Shown: positions 38,421 to 48,438 of the stretch, piece after piece
How the letters are laid out: every line of letters begins with the position of its first letter
Numbering within the stretch: the first letter of the stretch is position 1
DNA from: Aeromicrobium sp. A1-2
Lineage (GTDB): Bacteria; Actinomycetota; Actinomycetes; Propionibacteriales; Nocardioidaceae
Length of the DNA stretch: 64,000 nucleotides
NCBI RefSeq assembly: GCF_003443875.1
Contig: NZ_CP027482.1
Span: 2,604,001 to 2,668,000, forward strand
Reading direction: 5' to 3'
Program-made: the position numbers and the translations under genes
The notes under the pieces: generated by a model
The model's input: the letters and a program-made list of their open reading frames with translations, nothing else
What the model was told of the DNA's origin: nothing
Databases searched by the model: none

Positions 38421-39635
38421 TCAGGCCGTGTACGGCCGGGCGCGACGCAGCGCCCGGTTGGCGACCGCGGCCAGCACCACCGCGGCACCCGCCGCCGCCA
38501 CGGTGACGGCGAACGCTGGGGTGTGGCCCCCGTCGTCGGCGAGCCGCCCCGCGACCGACGCACCCAGGGCGTAGCCGATGCCGGTCGACCCTGCGAGCAA
38601 CGTCATCGCGGTGCCGACCCGGTGAACCGGGACCAGGATCCCAGCGAGGGCGAAGTTGCTGATCATGTAGGGCGCGACTGCGAAGCCCAACAGCGCAATG
38701 ACCCCGATGAGCGCACCGATCGAGTCGACGAGCAGCAGCGGCAGCGCGAGCACCAGGAGACCGACGGCGGCGACCAGCATGCGGGTCGCGTACAAGATGC
38801 GCTCGGGCAGGGCGGTGATGGCGAGCCCCGCCGTGACGCTGCCGATGCCCAGCACGGCGTGGATCAGTCCGGCCACCCCGGCATGCCCCTCCGTGCGGGC
38901 CAGCACCGCCGTGCCGGTCTGGACGCTGCCGAAGATCGTGCCGATGCACAGCTGGGCCACGACGAGCACCGCGAAGGCCACCGACCACAGCGCGGCCGAT
39001 CCTGGCCCGCCGGTCGTCGAGCGCTTCGCGACCAGGGCCGACGTCGGGTGAACTGCGAACCACGAGCCGAAGACCGCGAGGATCACCGCGGCGGCCAGCA
39101 GCGCCCCGGCCGGCTCGGCGATGATCGCGAGCAGGCCGATCATGGCGGGGCCGAGGACGAATGACGCCTCGTCGGCGGCGCCTTCGTAGGAGAATGCGGC
39201 ATCGACGAGTCGTCGCTGGTCGCCCGCATCCCGCGTGATGGGCCTCCAACGCACCCGCGCGAGGGGGCCGACCTGCGGCATCGCGAACCCCGTCACGCCG
39301 GCCACGGCGAAGATCAACACCCGGGACGCATCGGGCGTGGCCACCACGACGATGGCCGCCAGACCGACCGCACCCACGAGCGACTGCACCAGGACGACGG
39401 GTCGCTGCCCCACCCGATCGGCGAGGCTCCCGGCGATCGGCGATCCCACGGCGTTGGCGACCGCGAGGACCCCGGCCGCGGCGCCGCCGGCACCATAGCT
39501 GTCGAGCTCGGCGCTCACCAGGACCAAGACACCGAGCTGGCTCATGGCAAGCGGAATTCGCCCGAGGAAGGCTACGAAGATGTAGGCGGGCCCGACGATC
39601 CGCAGAAGTGCGCGGTAGGCGGCGATGGCTGACAC
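38421..39635 (-). CDS. MFS transporter
   Basis: A 404-residue permease with about twelve helices. The inter-helix loop ANAVGSPIAGSLADRVGQRPVVLV is an MFS motif A variant. Similar to actinobacterial efflux or permease proteins of unknown cargo. GTG start at 39635. It is divergent from the next MFS gene, with 38 bp between them; no regulator gene lies beside the pair. Confidence 0.82.
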   Translation of the reverse strand: MSAIAAYRALLRIVGPAYIFVAFLGRIPLAMSQLGVLVLVSAELDSYGAGGAAAGVLAVANAVGSPIAGSLADRVGQRPVVLVQSLVGAVGLAAIVVVATPDASRVLIFAVAGVTGFAMPQVGPLARVRWRPITRDAGDQRRLVDAAFSYEGAADEASFVLGPAMIGLLAIIAEPAGALLAAAVILAVFGSWFAVHPTSALVAKRSTTGGPGSAALWSVAFAVLVVAQLCIGTIFGSVQTGTAVLARTEGHAGVAGLIHAVLGIGSVTAGLAITALPERILYATRMLVAAVGLLVLALPLLLVDSIGALIGVIALLGFAVAPYMISNFALAGILVPVHRVGTAMTLLAGSTGIGYALGASVAGRLADDGGHTPAFAVTVAAAGAAVVLAAVANRALRRARPYTA

Positions 39636-39673
39636 AGCCCGGGCAGTCTAGCGCCCGCCGATAGGGTCGCTTC

Positions 39674-40822
39674 ATGCCGTTGTCCCGTGCCCGTCGCTCG
39701 ACGTTCGCGATCTTCGCGCTCAACGGTTTCCTGCTCGGGATGTGGGTCGTCAACATCCCCGAGATCCGTGATCGCACGGGTGCCAGCACCGTCACGCTGG
39801 GCTACCTCCTGCTACTGCTCGGAGGCAGCGCCCTGCTCGGCATGACGGTCGGCGGCTGGCTGATCGACCGATTCGGCAGCAGCATCGTGACGGTCGTCGC
39901 CGGGCTGGGGCTGAGCGCCAGCGTGATCGGCCCCGCACTCGCGACCAGCGTCGCGGGACTCGCGGTCGCACTCGGCACGCTCGGCCTCTTCAACGGCACG
40001 ATCGACGTCGCCCAGAACGCCCACGCGGTCGAGGTCGAGCGAGCGTACGGGCGACCGATCATCAGCGCCTTCCACGCGTTCTTCTCGCTCGGCGGGCTGC
40101 TCGCGGCGCTGGTCGGCGGCGGCCTGATCGCTGTGGGGGCCGATGTCCGCTGGAGCCTCGCCGGGGCTGGCGCAGCCGGTGTCGTGGTGACGCTGGCCGC
40201 CCGGTCGGCGCTGCTACCTCCAACCGCGGCGACGACCCGGGCCGCCGGCACCCCGCGGGCGCGCTCGCCGTGGAACCTGCGCCTCGCGGTCCTGGCGCTC
40301 CTCGCGTTCATGCTCCTGCTGGCGGAGGGCGTCGCCTACGACTGGAGCACGGTGCACCTGCACGACTCGCTCGGCGCCAGCAAGACCCTCGCAGCGTGGG
40401 CCTTCGGCGCCTTCTCGATCACCATGACCCTGGTGCGGCTGGTGGCAGACCGGGTCGTTGCCCGGATCGGCGCCGCAGCGTACGTCCAGCGTGCCGCCCT
40501 GGTCGGCGCGGTCGGCCTGCTCGGCGCGGCGCTCGCCCCGAGTGCCGGTGTCGCGATCGCGGCGTGGGCGGTGTTCGGGATCGGCTTGGCTGGCTGCGTG
40601 CCGCAGTTCTTCAGCGCAGCGGGCAACATCGATCCGGCAGCTGCCGGCACGTACCTCGCCAGGGTGACCGGGATGGGCTACCTCGGGCTGCTGGCCGGCC
40701 CGGCAATCATCGGGGTCCTGACCCAGTGGGTGCCCCTCACGACGGCGTTCACGGTCCCCATCGTCGGGTGCCTCATGGCTGGGCTGCTCGCACCGTCGGC
40801 ACTGCGCAAGGTCGACGCGTGA
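39674..40822 (+). CDS. MFS transporter
   Basis: A 382-residue MFS permease with about twelve helices: [19 protein letters not shown] (motif A-like) and [17 protein letters not shown]. It resembles YbjJ/FucP-like carriers. Its stop shares a GTGA overlap with the ung start. Cargo unknown. Confidence 0.82.
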   Translation: MPLSRARRSTFAIFALNGFLLGMWVVNIPEIRDRTGASTVTLGYLLLLLGGSALLGMTVGGWLIDRFGSSIVTVVAGLGLSASVIGPALATSVAGLAVALGTLGLFNGTIDVAQNAHAVEVERAYGRPIISAFHAFFSLGGLLAALVGGGLIAVGADVRWSLAGAGAAGVVVTLAARSALLPPTAATTRAAGTPRARSPWNLRLAVLALLAFMLLLAEGVAYDWSTVHLHDSLGASKTLAAWAFGAFSITMTLVRLVADRVVARIGAAAYVQRAALVGAVGLLGAALAPSAGVAIAAWAVFGIGLAGCVPQFFSAAGNIDPAAAGTYLARVTGMGYLGLLAGPAIIGVLTQWVPLTTAFTVPIVGCLMAGLLAPSALRKVDA

Positions 40823-41496
40823 ACGGCCCGCTCGGCGAGCTCATGGCACCGGACTGGGCCGAGGCACTTGCGCCGTTCGCCGACCAGATCGCCGCGATGG
40901 GGCAGTTCCTTCGGGACGAGAGCGGGGCCGGACGTCCTAGTCTGCCCACGAGCGATGCCATCCTGCGGGCGTTCGCCGAGCCGATGGCCAACGTCAAAGT
41001 GCTGATCGTCGGGCAGGACCCCTACCCGACCCCGGGCCACGCGATGGGCCTGTCGTTCTCCGTCGCGCCTGACGTACGGCCGGTGCCACGCAGCCTGGGC
41101 AACATCTTCACCGAGCTCGAGGCCGACCTGGGTGTCGCCCGCTCCCCCAGCGGTGACCTGACCCCCTGGGCCCGGCAGGGCGTCCTCCTGCTCAACCGGG
41201 TGCTGACGGTTCGCCCCGGCGAGGCGGCAAGCCATCGCGGCAAGGGGTGGGAGGCCGTGACCGAGCAGGCGATCCGCGCGCTCGCCTCCCGGGGCACCCC
41301 GCTGGTGGCGATTCTCTGGGGTCGGCAGGCACAGGGGCTGGCGCCGATGCTGGGTGACGTGCCGCGGATCGAGTCGACGCACCCCAGCCCGCTGTCGGCC
41401 TCACGCGGCTTCTTCGGGTCTCGACCGTTCAGCCGCGCCAACCATCTGCTCGCCACCCAGGGTGCACAACAGGTCGACTGGTCGCTGGACCACTAG
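40819..41496 (+). CDS. ung: Uracil-DNA glycosylase, family 1
   Basis: A 225-residue base-excision repair enzyme that removes uracil from DNA. It carries the water-activating motif [18 protein letters not shown] and the base-binding [13 protein letters not shown] (DNA-insertion Leu/Ser loop), plus [10 protein letters not shown]. The GTG at 40819 overlaps the MFS stop by four bases and gives the normal length of the family. The longer frame to the left is an antisense shadow. An AI-2E-like gene follows 9 bp downstream. Confidence 0.95.
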   Translation: MNGPLGELMAPDWAEALAPFADQIAAMGQFLRDESGAGRPSLPTSDAILRAFAEPMANVKVLIVGQDPYPTPGHAMGLSFSVAPDVRPVPRSLGNIFTELEADLGVARSPSGDLTPWARQGVLLLNRVLTVRPGEAASHRGKGWEAVTEQAIRALASRGTPLVAILWGRQAQGLAPMLGDVPRIESTHPSPLSASRGFFGSRPFSRANHLLATQGAQQVDWSLDH

Positions 41497-41505
41497 GCTG
41501 ACGAC

Positions 41506-42639
41506 GTGGCCGAACAGGGGAAGATCCGTGACCGTGGCGTCGTGATCGACGAGGGTTTCGCGGGCATGCAGCGATGGGGTCTGCGGATCGTGATCATCGC
41601 CGCCGCCGCGTGGATCATCGGCTGGATCATCGGCCACACCTGGATGGTGCTCTACCCCGTCTCGCTGGCACTGATCCTGTCGACCGTCCTGGCTCCGCCG
41701 GTCTCTTGGCTGCGGGCCCGCAAGGTCCCGTCCGGACTGGCCGCGGCGGCCGTCGTGCTGGGATTCATCGGCGTCGTCGTCGGCATCATCGCGATCCTGA
41801 CCCCGCAGGTCGCCGACAAGTCCGGCGAGGTCGCCGCCGGCGCCACGGACGGGTTGCAGAAGATTCGTGACTGGGTCACGGGCGAGCCACTCAGCCTGTC
41901 AGACGGGCAGATCACGAGCGCGATCGAGGCCGTGCAGGACAAGGTCACCTCCAGCGCCAGCGCGATCAGCTCGGGCGTGTTCTCGACTATCGGCACCGCG
42001 ACCTCGGTCATCATCAACCTGGTCCTGATCCTGATGCTGACATTTTTCTTCGTCAAGGACGGCCACAAGTTCCTCCCGTGGATCACGACCCTCGGTGGGG
42101 CACGCACCGGCACACACCTTGCCGAGGTGCTCGGACGCTCGTGGAACACCCTCGGCGGATTCATCCGGACCCAGAGCCTCGTGGCCCTCATCGATGCCGT
42201 CATCATCGGCACGGGCCTGGCGATCCTCGGGTCACCCCTCGCCATTCCGCTGGCGGTCATCACCTTCTTCGGCGGCTACATCCCGATCATCGGTGCATTC
42301 GTGAGCGGTGGGCTGGCTGTCCTCGTGACCCTCGTGACGAACGATCCCAGGGACGCGTTGATCGCGTTGATCATCGTGGTTGCGGTGCAGCAGCTGGAGG
42401 GCAACGTCCTGTCGCCGTGGTTGCAGGGCAAGAACATGAACCTGCATGCTGCCGTCGTGCTGATGTCGGTCACCGCCGGCGGCACCGTCTTCGGCATCAC
42501 CGGCGCCTTCCTTGCCGTCCCGGTCGTCGCCACGATCGCCGAGATCCTCCGTTACACCAACGAGCACATCGACGACTCGGTGTCGGTCCTCGCCCCCAAG
42601 CTCGACTCCGAGGCCGCCGAGACCCTCGACGCCGACTGA
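41506..42639 (+). CDS. AI-2E family transporter
   Basis: A 377-residue membrane protein of the AI-2E (TqsA/YdiK-like) family. About seven helices; hydrophobic pairs near the N-terminus, a periplasmic loop with VADKSGEVAAGATDG, and the C-terminal GGYIPIIGAFVSGGLAVLVTLV and GNVLSPWLQGKNMNLHAAVVLMSV segments. Start GTG at 41506. The family moves or exports small molecules; autoinducer transport is known for only a few members. Confidence 0.88.
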   Translation: MAEQGKIRDRGVVIDEGFAGMQRWGLRIVIIAAAAWIIGWIIGHTWMVLYPVSLALILSTVLAPPVSWLRARKVPSGLAAAAVVLGFIGVVVGIIAILTPQVADKSGEVAAGATDGLQKIRDWVTGEPLSLSDGQITSAIEAVQDKVTSSASAISSGVFSTIGTATSVIINLVLILMLTFFFVKDGHKFLPWITTLGGARTGTHLAEVLGRSWNTLGGFIRTQSLVALIDAVIIGTGLAILGSPLAIPLAVITFFGGYIPIIGAFVSGGLAVLVTLVTNDPRDALIALIIVVAVQQLEGNVLSPWLQGKNMNLHAAVVLMSVTAGGTVFGITGAFLAVPVVATIAEILRYTNEHIDDSVSVLAPKLDSEAAETLDAD

Positions 42640-42661
42640 TCCTGACGGCGAAGGAGGACAG

Positions 42662-43309
42662 ATGGCGGTCGAGACGGCACAGACCCTGGATCGCGGACTG
42701 CGCATCCTGTCGCTCGTCGCGGCCTCGGACTCCCGCTTCACGATCAAGGAGATCGCCGAGTCACTCGGGATCAGCCGCACCGTGGCCTATCGGCTCATCG
42801 TGACCCTGGAGGAGCGCGACCTGCTGCAGCGCGACGAGCAGGGCCGCCTGGGTGCGGGGTTCGGCATGATGGCATTCCGCAACGCCTACCTCCCCGAGCT
42901 CAAGTCCCGGGCGTACGCAGCGCTGACCGAGCTGGCCGACTCGAGCCGCGCCACGGCCCACCTGACGATTGCCGACGGCGACGATGCCGTGGCGCTCCTG
43001 GTCGTCGAGCCCGGCCGCAGCGACCTGCACGTGGCGTACCGTGTCGGGGCGCGCCACCGGCTGGACACCGGCGCAGCGGGCAAGGCGATCCTGCTGGGGC
43101 GGCAGCACGCAGGTGGCGCAACCCCGATGGCCAGCACCTCCGGCGAGCTGCAGCCGGGCGCCGAGGGGCTCGCGGCACCCGTGCTGGGTGTGCCAGGCCT
43201 GGAGGCGTCGATCGGCATCGTCAGTCTGCACCACATCGATGCGGCTGTGGAGCCCCTGGTGCTCAAGGCGGCCCGAGCCGTCACCGAGGCGCTCACCGCC
43301 GGCTCCTAG
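42662..43309 (+). CDS. IclR family transcriptional regulator
   Basis: A 215-residue IclR-type protein: TAQTLDRGLRILSLVAASDSRFTIKEIAESLG is the winged HTH start, followed by the ligand domain (YRVGARHRLDTGAAGKAIL). It follows the AI-2E gene with an AAGGAGGAC ribosome site. Its stop overlaps fahA's stop in a CTAG. Because it faces fahA and hmgA, it is the best candidate regulator of the homogentisate genes, but this is inference. Confidence 0.85.
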   Translation: MAVETAQTLDRGLRILSLVAASDSRFTIKEIAESLGISRTVAYRLIVTLEERDLLQRDEQGRLGAGFGMMAFRNAYLPELKSRAYAALTELADSSRATAHLTIADGDDAVALLVVEPGRSDLHVAYRVGARHRLDTGAAGKAILLGRQHAGGATPMASTSGELQPGAEGLAAPVLGVPGLEASIGIVSLHHIDAAVEPLVLKAARAVTEALTAGS

Positions 43310-44472
43310 CCGACGATCGTGCCGGTGACCTCGCCGAGCGTCAGCACCTCGCCGTCGGCGCCGGGCGCCGTGGCTCGAAGCGTGACGGTGTCACCGTCCT
43401 CGAGGTAGGTCCGGGTGCTGCCGTCGTCGAGGGCGAAGGGCTCGGTCCCGCCCCACGACAGCTCGAGCAACGATCCACGCCGATTGGGCTCCGAGCCCGA
43501 TATCGTGCCGGAGCCGTAGAGGTCGCCTGTGCGCAGCGAGGCGCCGTTGACCGTCATGTGGGCCAGCATCTGGGCCGGCGACCAGTACATCGCTGCGTAA
43601 GGGGGACGCGACACCGCCGTGCCGTTGAGATCGACCTCGAGATCGATCGCGTAGCCGGCCGGGCCCTGCACCACGAGGTAGTCCAGCGGCGCAGGATCCT
43701 GTCCGGGCAGCGGGACGCGCGCTGCGTCCAGGGCAGCGAGCGGGGTGATCCACGGCGAGATCGAGGTCGCGAACGACTTGCCGAGGAACGGCCCGAGCGG
43801 GACGTACTCCCACGCCTGGATGTCTCGCGCCGACCAGTCGTTGAGCAGCGTGACGCCGAAGACGTGATCGGCGAAGGCGTCCGTGCCGACCGGCCGACCC
43901 TGCTCGCTCGGGGTGCCCACCACGAACCCCAGCTCGGCCTCGATGTCGAGCGCACGCGACGGTCCGAAGCCGGGCCGGCCGTCCGGGCCCGGGCGCTGCT
44001 GACCACTCGGACGCACAACCGGCGTGCCCGACGCCACGACGGTCCCGGCCCGCCCGTGATAGCCGACCGGGAGGTGGCGCCAGTTGGGCAGCAGCGGCTC
44101 TGCGTCGGGACGGAAGATCCGGCCGAGGTTGGAAGCGTGCTCCAGCGAGGCGTAAAAGTCGACGAAGTCGGCGACCGCGAACGGCATGCGGGTCACGACC
44201 TCGGCCACGGGGATGCGCGCGGTCGACGTACCGGAGGCGAGGACGTCCTGCAGCCACGTGCGCGCCGCCGCCCACACGCGGGGGCCGGCTGCCATCAGCG
44301 CACCGAGGTCCGGCGTCGCCAGCACCGCCGGATCGACGCCCGGCGGCGGGGACGCCGAGGCCAGCGCGGCCAGGTCGATGACGTCGTCGCCCAGACGCAC
44401 GACGATGAGCTCGCGGCCGGCGTATGTGACTGCGGCGTACGGCAGGTGCGCCAGTCCGAATCCCGCGCTCAT
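43306..44472 (-). CDS. fahA: Fumarylacetoacetase
   Basis: A 388-residue enzyme of the FAA hydrolase family that splits fumarylacetoacetate into fumarate and acetoacetate, the last step of tyrosine and phenylalanine degradation. It has FYASLEHASNLGRIF, LPVGYHGRAGTVVASGTP, DIEAELGFVVG and VFGVTLLNDWSARDIQAWEY, with metal-binding acidic residues. Full length. It overlaps the unknown protein gene by four bases (ATGA) and is convergent with the IclR gene. Confidence 0.95.
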   Translation of the reverse strand: MSAGFGLAHLPYAAVTYAGRELIVVRLGDDVIDLAALASASPPPGVDPAVLATPDLGALMAAGPRVWAAARTWLQDVLASGTSTARIPVAEVVTRMPFAVADFVDFYASLEHASNLGRIFRPDAEPLLPNWRHLPVGYHGRAGTVVASGTPVVRPSGQQRPGPDGRPGFGPSRALDIEAELGFVVGTPSEQGRPVGTDAFADHVFGVTLLNDWSARDIQAWEYVPLGPFLGKSFATSISPWITPLAALDAARVPLPGQDPAPLDYLVVQGPAGYAIDLEVDLNGTAVSRPPYAAMYWSPAQMLAHMTVNGASLRTGDLYGSGTISGSEPNRRGSLLELSWGGTEPFALDDGSTRTYLEDGDTVTLRATAPGADGEVLTLGEVTGTIVG

Positions 44473-45317
44473 TCGGCTAGCCCGAGGTCGACGAGGTCGG
44501 CGTACGGCTCGGCGATGCTGCAGCTGCCGAACCCCCTGAAGATCCTTCGCACGGCGTCCACCTGGTCAGCGTCCCATGACGAGACGATCGCGGCGAGGGC
44601 TCGACCATCGCGCTCGGCGAGGGTCGCCGCGGCGTCCTCCGATGTCGCGCCTGCCAGCAGCCCGTGCACCGCGGCGAGCACGTTGAGGAATCCGTGCTGC
44701 TCGAAGTCCGTGCCGTCCTGGGTGTTGCGCACTGCACGATGCAGGCCCGCGGTCAGCTTGAACCGCTGGCGCTCGCCCACCAAAACCGCGAGCACAGCGG
44801 CGAGCTCGGCCTCGCTCGGGTACGCCTCGGCGACGACTCCACCGGTCCGGAGCTTGACCTGGTGTCCGTCCGAACCGATCCCCTCGAGGGCGACGATCCA
44901 CGCCGCCGACACCCCGACGCCGGGCCGCGGCAGCTCGATCGAGACCGTGGGCCCGTCCTTGGCCCACGCGAGCCCCATGAGCAGGTCGACGGCAGCGGCG
45001 GACAGGTCGGCATCGGCCGCCACCGCGATCTCGGCGCCCACGACTGTGAGGAGCTGAGAGCCGGTCGCGCGAATCACGGCCTGCGCGAGCTCGGCCGGAC
45101 CGGCTGTCCCGATGATGCCGATCCGCAGTGGCTGCTCGTTGACTCCGTCCAGCTCGACGACGTCGTGGTCGCGCACCAGCAGCGGACCGACGAGCCACGC
45201 GTGACTGCTGCTCTGATGCTCGTGGTGCTCGACGACGGCGTCGGCCAGCGACGCATTGCCCGGCGGGAAGACCGCGGCATCATCGATCAGACGGTCGAAG
45301 CAGCGATGGGTTGACAC
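44469..45317 (-). CDS. Conserved protein of unknown function between hmgA and fahA
   Basis: A 282-residue soluble protein, beginning MSTHRCFDRLIDDAAVFPPG and ending GFGSCSIAEPYADLVDLGL. The text has alternating helix and strand segments suggesting a TIM-barrel-like fold, but I recognise no catalytic motif. Similar proteins occur beside homogentisate genes in other actinobacteria, from memory. It is divergent from hmgA and translationally coupled to fahA (ATGA). A step in, or a chaperone for, homogentisate breakdown is plausible. The GTG start is at 45317. Confidence 0.7.
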   Translation of the reverse strand: MSTHRCFDRLIDDAAVFPPGNASLADAVVEHHEHQSSSHAWLVGPLLVRDHDVVELDGVNEQPLRIGIIGTAGPAELAQAVIRATGSQLLTVVGAEIAVAADADLSAAAVDLLMGLAWAKDGPTVSIELPRPGVGVSAAWIVALEGIGSDGHQVKLRTGGVVAEAYPSEAELAAVLAVLVGERQRFKLTAGLHRAVRNTQDGTDFEQHGFLNVLAAVHGLLAGATSEDAAATLAERDGRALAAIVSSWDADQVDAVRRIFRGFGSCSIAEPYADLVDLGLAE

Positions 45318-45347
45318 CCTCCGGACGATATCGCAATGTGTGTTTAT

Positions 45348-45363
45348 CGGATACTCTCATCCG
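45348..45363. promoter_or_regulatory. CGGAT-N6-ATCCG inverted repeat between hmgA and its divergent neighbour
   Basis: Arms at 45348-45352 and 45359-45363 in the 69-bp divergent region. A candidate operator for the nearby IclR protein. Confidence 0.4.
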
Positions 45364-45386
45364 CTATCCGGACACAGGAGCGACCC

Positions 45387-46580
45387 GTGACCTTCTACCG
45401 CAGTGCGGGCACCATCCCGCCCAAGCGTCACACCCAGTTCCGCACCGCCGAGGGCGCCCTGCACCACGAGGAGCTGATGGGCGAGGAGGGGTTCTCCAGC
45501 GACTCCTCGCTGCTCTATCACCGTGGCGTCCCGTCGGCGATCGTCGGCTCGGAGATCTGGGACCTCCCCGACCACACGACCGCCGCGAACCACCCACTCA
45601 AACCCCGCCACCTGCGGCTGCCCGCACTGTTCGCCGAGAGCGACCCCGGGTCGATCGACCTGGTGACAGGTCGTCGACTCGTGCTGGGCAACGGCGACGT
45701 TCGCATCGCGTACGTCGTCGGGAACGCGGCGTCACCGATGTACCGCAACGCGATCGGCGACGAGTGCGTCTTCATCGAGTCTGGCCACGGGACAGTCGAG
45801 ACGGTGTTCGGCAGCCTGCCCTTTCGCACAGGTGACTACGTCGTGATTCCCCGGGCCACGACGCACCGCTGGCTGCCCGACGGGACGGTCCGGGCGTATG
45901 CGATCGAGTCCAACAGCCACGTCGCACCACCCAGGCGCTATCTCTCCCGATACGGCCAGCTGCTCGAGCACGCGCCGTACTGCGAGCGAGACCTGCACGG
46001 TCCGCCCGAGCCACTGGTCGCGGAGGGGCGTGACGTCGAGGTGCTGGTGAAGCACCGCGGATCCGGCCCGAGCGGAATCGTCGGCAGCATCCTGACCTAC
46101 GACACCCACCCGTTCGACGTCGTGGGCTGGGACGGGTGCCTTTACCCCTACACGTTCAACGTCGCCGACTTCGAGCCCATCACCGGGAGGATCCACCAGC
46201 CGCCGCCGGTGCACCAGGTCTTCGAGGGGCAGAACTTTGTGATCTGCAACTTCGTGCCGCGCAAGGTCGACTACCACCCGCTCGCGGTCCCGGTGCCGTA
46301 CTACCACTCCAACGTCGACTCCGACGAGGTCATGTTCTACGTCGACGGTGACTACGAGGCGCGCAAGGGCTCCGGCATCGCGATCGGGTCGATCTCGCTG
46401 CATCCCGGGGGGTACGCGCACGGCCCCCAGCCCAGCGCGATCGAGGCGAGCCTCGGCGTCGAGGCGTTCGACGAGCTCGCCGTCATGGTCGACACATTCC
46501 GACCGCTCGAGCTCGGCGAGGGCGGGGCGGCGACCGACGACGGTGTCTACGCCTGGTCGTGGGCCGGCCGCCGCCTCTAG
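45387..46580 (+). CDS. hmgA: Homogentisate 1,2-dioxygenase
   Basis: A 397-residue non-haem iron dioxygenase that opens homogentisate to maleylacetoacetate. It has the cupin-like PRATTHRWLPDG, HPFDVVGWDGCLYPYTFNVADFEPITGR and SLHPGGYAHGPQPSAIEAS (iron ligands His and Glu). The GTG at 45387 follows CAGGAGC and makes MTFYRSAGTIPPKRH, the family start. It is divergent from the unknown/fahA operon. No maleylacetoacetate isomerase gene is in the window. Confidence 0.95.
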   Translation: MTFYRSAGTIPPKRHTQFRTAEGALHHEELMGEEGFSSDSSLLYHRGVPSAIVGSEIWDLPDHTTAANHPLKPRHLRLPALFAESDPGSIDLVTGRRLVLGNGDVRIAYVVGNAASPMYRNAIGDECVFIESGHGTVETVFGSLPFRTGDYVVIPRATTHRWLPDGTVRAYAIESNSHVAPPRRYLSRYGQLLEHAPYCERDLHGPPEPLVAEGRDVEVLVKHRGSGPSGIVGSILTYDTHPFDVVGWDGCLYPYTFNVADFEPITGRIHQPPPVHQVFEGQNFVICNFVPRKVDYHPLAVPVPYYHSNVDSDEVMFYVDGDYEARKGSGIAIGSISLHPGGYAHGPQPSAIEASLGVEAFDELAVMVDTFRPLELGEGGAATDDGVYAWSWAGRRL

Positions 46581-46620
46581 CCGCCCGACGCCGCACCCCA
46601 ACCTCTGAGAAGGTGAACCC

Positions 46621-47784
46621 ATGGACTCTCGTCACGACCTGCTGAACGTCGACCACCTCCTGACCGACGAGGAGCGTGCGATCCGCGACACCGCCCGCCG
46701 GTTCGCCCAGGATGCGCTCGCACCGCACATCATGGAGTGGTCGGAGTCCGGCGAGCTGCCCGTGCGCGACATCGCCAAGCAGATGGGCTCGACCGGTCTG
46801 CTCGGGATGCACCTCACGGGCTACGGTTGCGCCGGCGTCGGCCCCACGGCGTACGGCCTGGCGAGCGCCGAGCTCGAGGCGATCGACAGCGGACTGCGCT
46901 CACTGTTTTCGGTGCAGGGCTCGCTCGCGATGTACTCGATCCACGCCTACGGCTCGGAGGAGCACAAGCAGCAGTGGCTGCCGGGCATGGCGGCCGGCGA
47001 CTTCATCGGCGCCTTCGGACTGACCGAGCCGGACCACGGCTCGAACCCCAATGGCATGCGCACCCGCGCCAGGCGCGATGGCGACGACTGGGTGCTGAAC
47101 GGCTCGAAGATGTGGATCACGAACGGCAGCGTCGCCGACGTCGTGGTGGTCTGGGCCCAGACCGACGACAAGATCCGCGGCTTCGTCGTGCCGACCGACA
47201 CCCCCGGTTTCTCGGGTCGAGCGATCAAGCACAAGATGTCGATGCGCGCCTCGGTCACGAGCGAGATCACGCTGGAGGACGTCCGCCTGCCCGGCGACGC
47301 GGTGCTGCCCGGGGTGAGCGGACTGCGCGGGCCGCTCAGCGCGCTCAACGAGGCTCGATTCGGCATCATCTTCGGCTCGACCGGTGCCGCCCGCTCGTGC
47401 CTGGAGACCGCGATCGACTACGCGAAGACACGCATCCAGTTCGACAAGCCGATCGGCGCATTCCAGCTGACCCAGGCCAAGCTCGCGGACATGAGCGTGG
47501 CGCACGGCACCGCGCTGCTGCTCAGCGTCCACCTGGGCCGGCTCAAGGAGGCCGGATCAATCACCCCCGCACAGGTCAGCGCGGGCAAGCTCAACAACAC
47601 CCGGGTGGCGATCGACATCGCCCGCAAGGCCCGCACGATCCTCGGCGCCAACGGCATCTCCGGCGAGTACGCCGTCATGCGGCACGCCAATAACCTGGAG
47701 TCCGTGCTGACCTACGAGGGCACCGCCGAGATCCACCAGCTGACGATCGGCCGGGAGCTGACCGGGTTGTCAGCCTTCGCCTAG
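46621..47784 (+). CDS. gcdH: Acyl-CoA dehydrogenase, probably glutaryl-CoA dehydrogenase
   Basis: A 387-residue FAD enzyme. The family text includes LRSLFSVQGSLAM, FIGAFGLTEPDHGSNPNGM, WVLNGSKMWITNGSVADVVVV, IKHKMSMRASVTSEITL and the catalytic glutamate in YEGTAEIHQLTIGRELTG. The Arg-rich SMRAS and RFGIIFGSTGAAR patterns fit GCDH (decarboxylating) better than straight-chain ACADs. It follows hmgA by 40 bp with a GAAGG ribosome site, so the two are probably one transcript. The exact substrate is not proven. Confidence 0.8.
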   Translation: MDSRHDLLNVDHLLTDEERAIRDTARRFAQDALAPHIMEWSESGELPVRDIAKQMGSTGLLGMHLTGYGCAGVGPTAYGLASAELEAIDSGLRSLFSVQGSLAMYSIHAYGSEEHKQQWLPGMAAGDFIGAFGLTEPDHGSNPNGMRTRARRDGDDWVLNGSKMWITNGSVADVVVVWAQTDDKIRGFVVPTDTPGFSGRAIKHKMSMRASVTSEITLEDVRLPGDAVLPGVSGLRGPLSALNEARFGIIFGSTGAARSCLETAIDYAKTRIQFDKPIGAFQLTQAKLADMSVAHGTALLLSVHLGRLKEAGSITPAQVSAGKLNNTRVAIDIARKARTILGANGISGEYAVMRHANNLESVLTYEGTAEIHQLTIGRELTGLSAFA

Positions 47785-47814
47785 CGCCACGCTCCCGCGT
47801 GAGACGCTGGGGCC

Positions 47815-48438
47815 ATGACTGAGGCGGCGGACCAGGCAGCAGCGCCGCGCCGCGGACGTCCCGGCTACGACCAGCAGACTGTGCTCCGCCGGGCGATCGA
47901 CCTGTTCAACCAGCAGGGCTACGACGGCACCAGCATGGGCGACCTGGCCAAGGAGCTGGGGCTGACCAAGTCAGCGATCTATCACCACGTGCCGAGCAAG
48001 GAGCATCTCCTCTCGGCGGCGCTCGACGAGGCCCTGGACGGCTTGTCGGCCGCGGTCGACACCGCCGCGGCGGCCGCTCCGGGCACCAGCGCGTACGAAC
48101 GTCTGCGGACCGTCGTCCAGGAGTCAGTCGAGATCCTCGTCGCACATCTGCCGGCTGTGACACTGCTGTTGCGGGTGCACGGCAACAGCGAGGTCGAGCT
48201 GGCCGCACTCGAGCGCCGGCGCCGGATCGACGAGCGACTCGCGAGCCTGGTGCAGGCCGCGGTCGACGAGGGTGCGCTGCGAGCCGACATACCGCCGGAC
48301 CTGATCAGCCGCCTGTTGTTCGGCATGGTCAACTCGCTCGTCGAGTGGTACCGCCCCGGTGGACCGGTCGACCCCGACGTCCTTGCCACGTCGATCGCGA
48401 CGCTGGCATTCGACGGGCTGTGCTTGCGCGACTCCTAG
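47815..48438 (+). CDS. paaR: TetR family regulator, PaaR-like
   Basis: A 207-residue TetR protein: GYDQQTVLRRAIDLFNQQ, the HTH GTSMGDLAKELGLTKSAIYHH and a ligand domain with LLLRVHGNSEVELAALERRRR. PaaR in Corynebacterium represses paa genes and responds to phenylacetyl-CoA; the paaA-paaZ spacer here contains a site of the PaaR type. The gene ends in a CTAG overlap with paaI. Assignment is by context plus family. Confidence 0.75.
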   Translation: MTEAADQAAAPRRGRPGYDQQTVLRRAIDLFNQQGYDGTSMGDLAKELGLTKSAIYHHVPSKEHLLSAALDEALDGLSAAVDTAAAAAPGTSAYERLRTVVQESVEILVAHLPAVTLLLRVHGNSEVELAALERRRRIDERLASLVQAAVDEGALRADIPPDLISRLLFGMVNSLVEWYRPGGPVDPDVLATSIATLAFDGLCLRDS

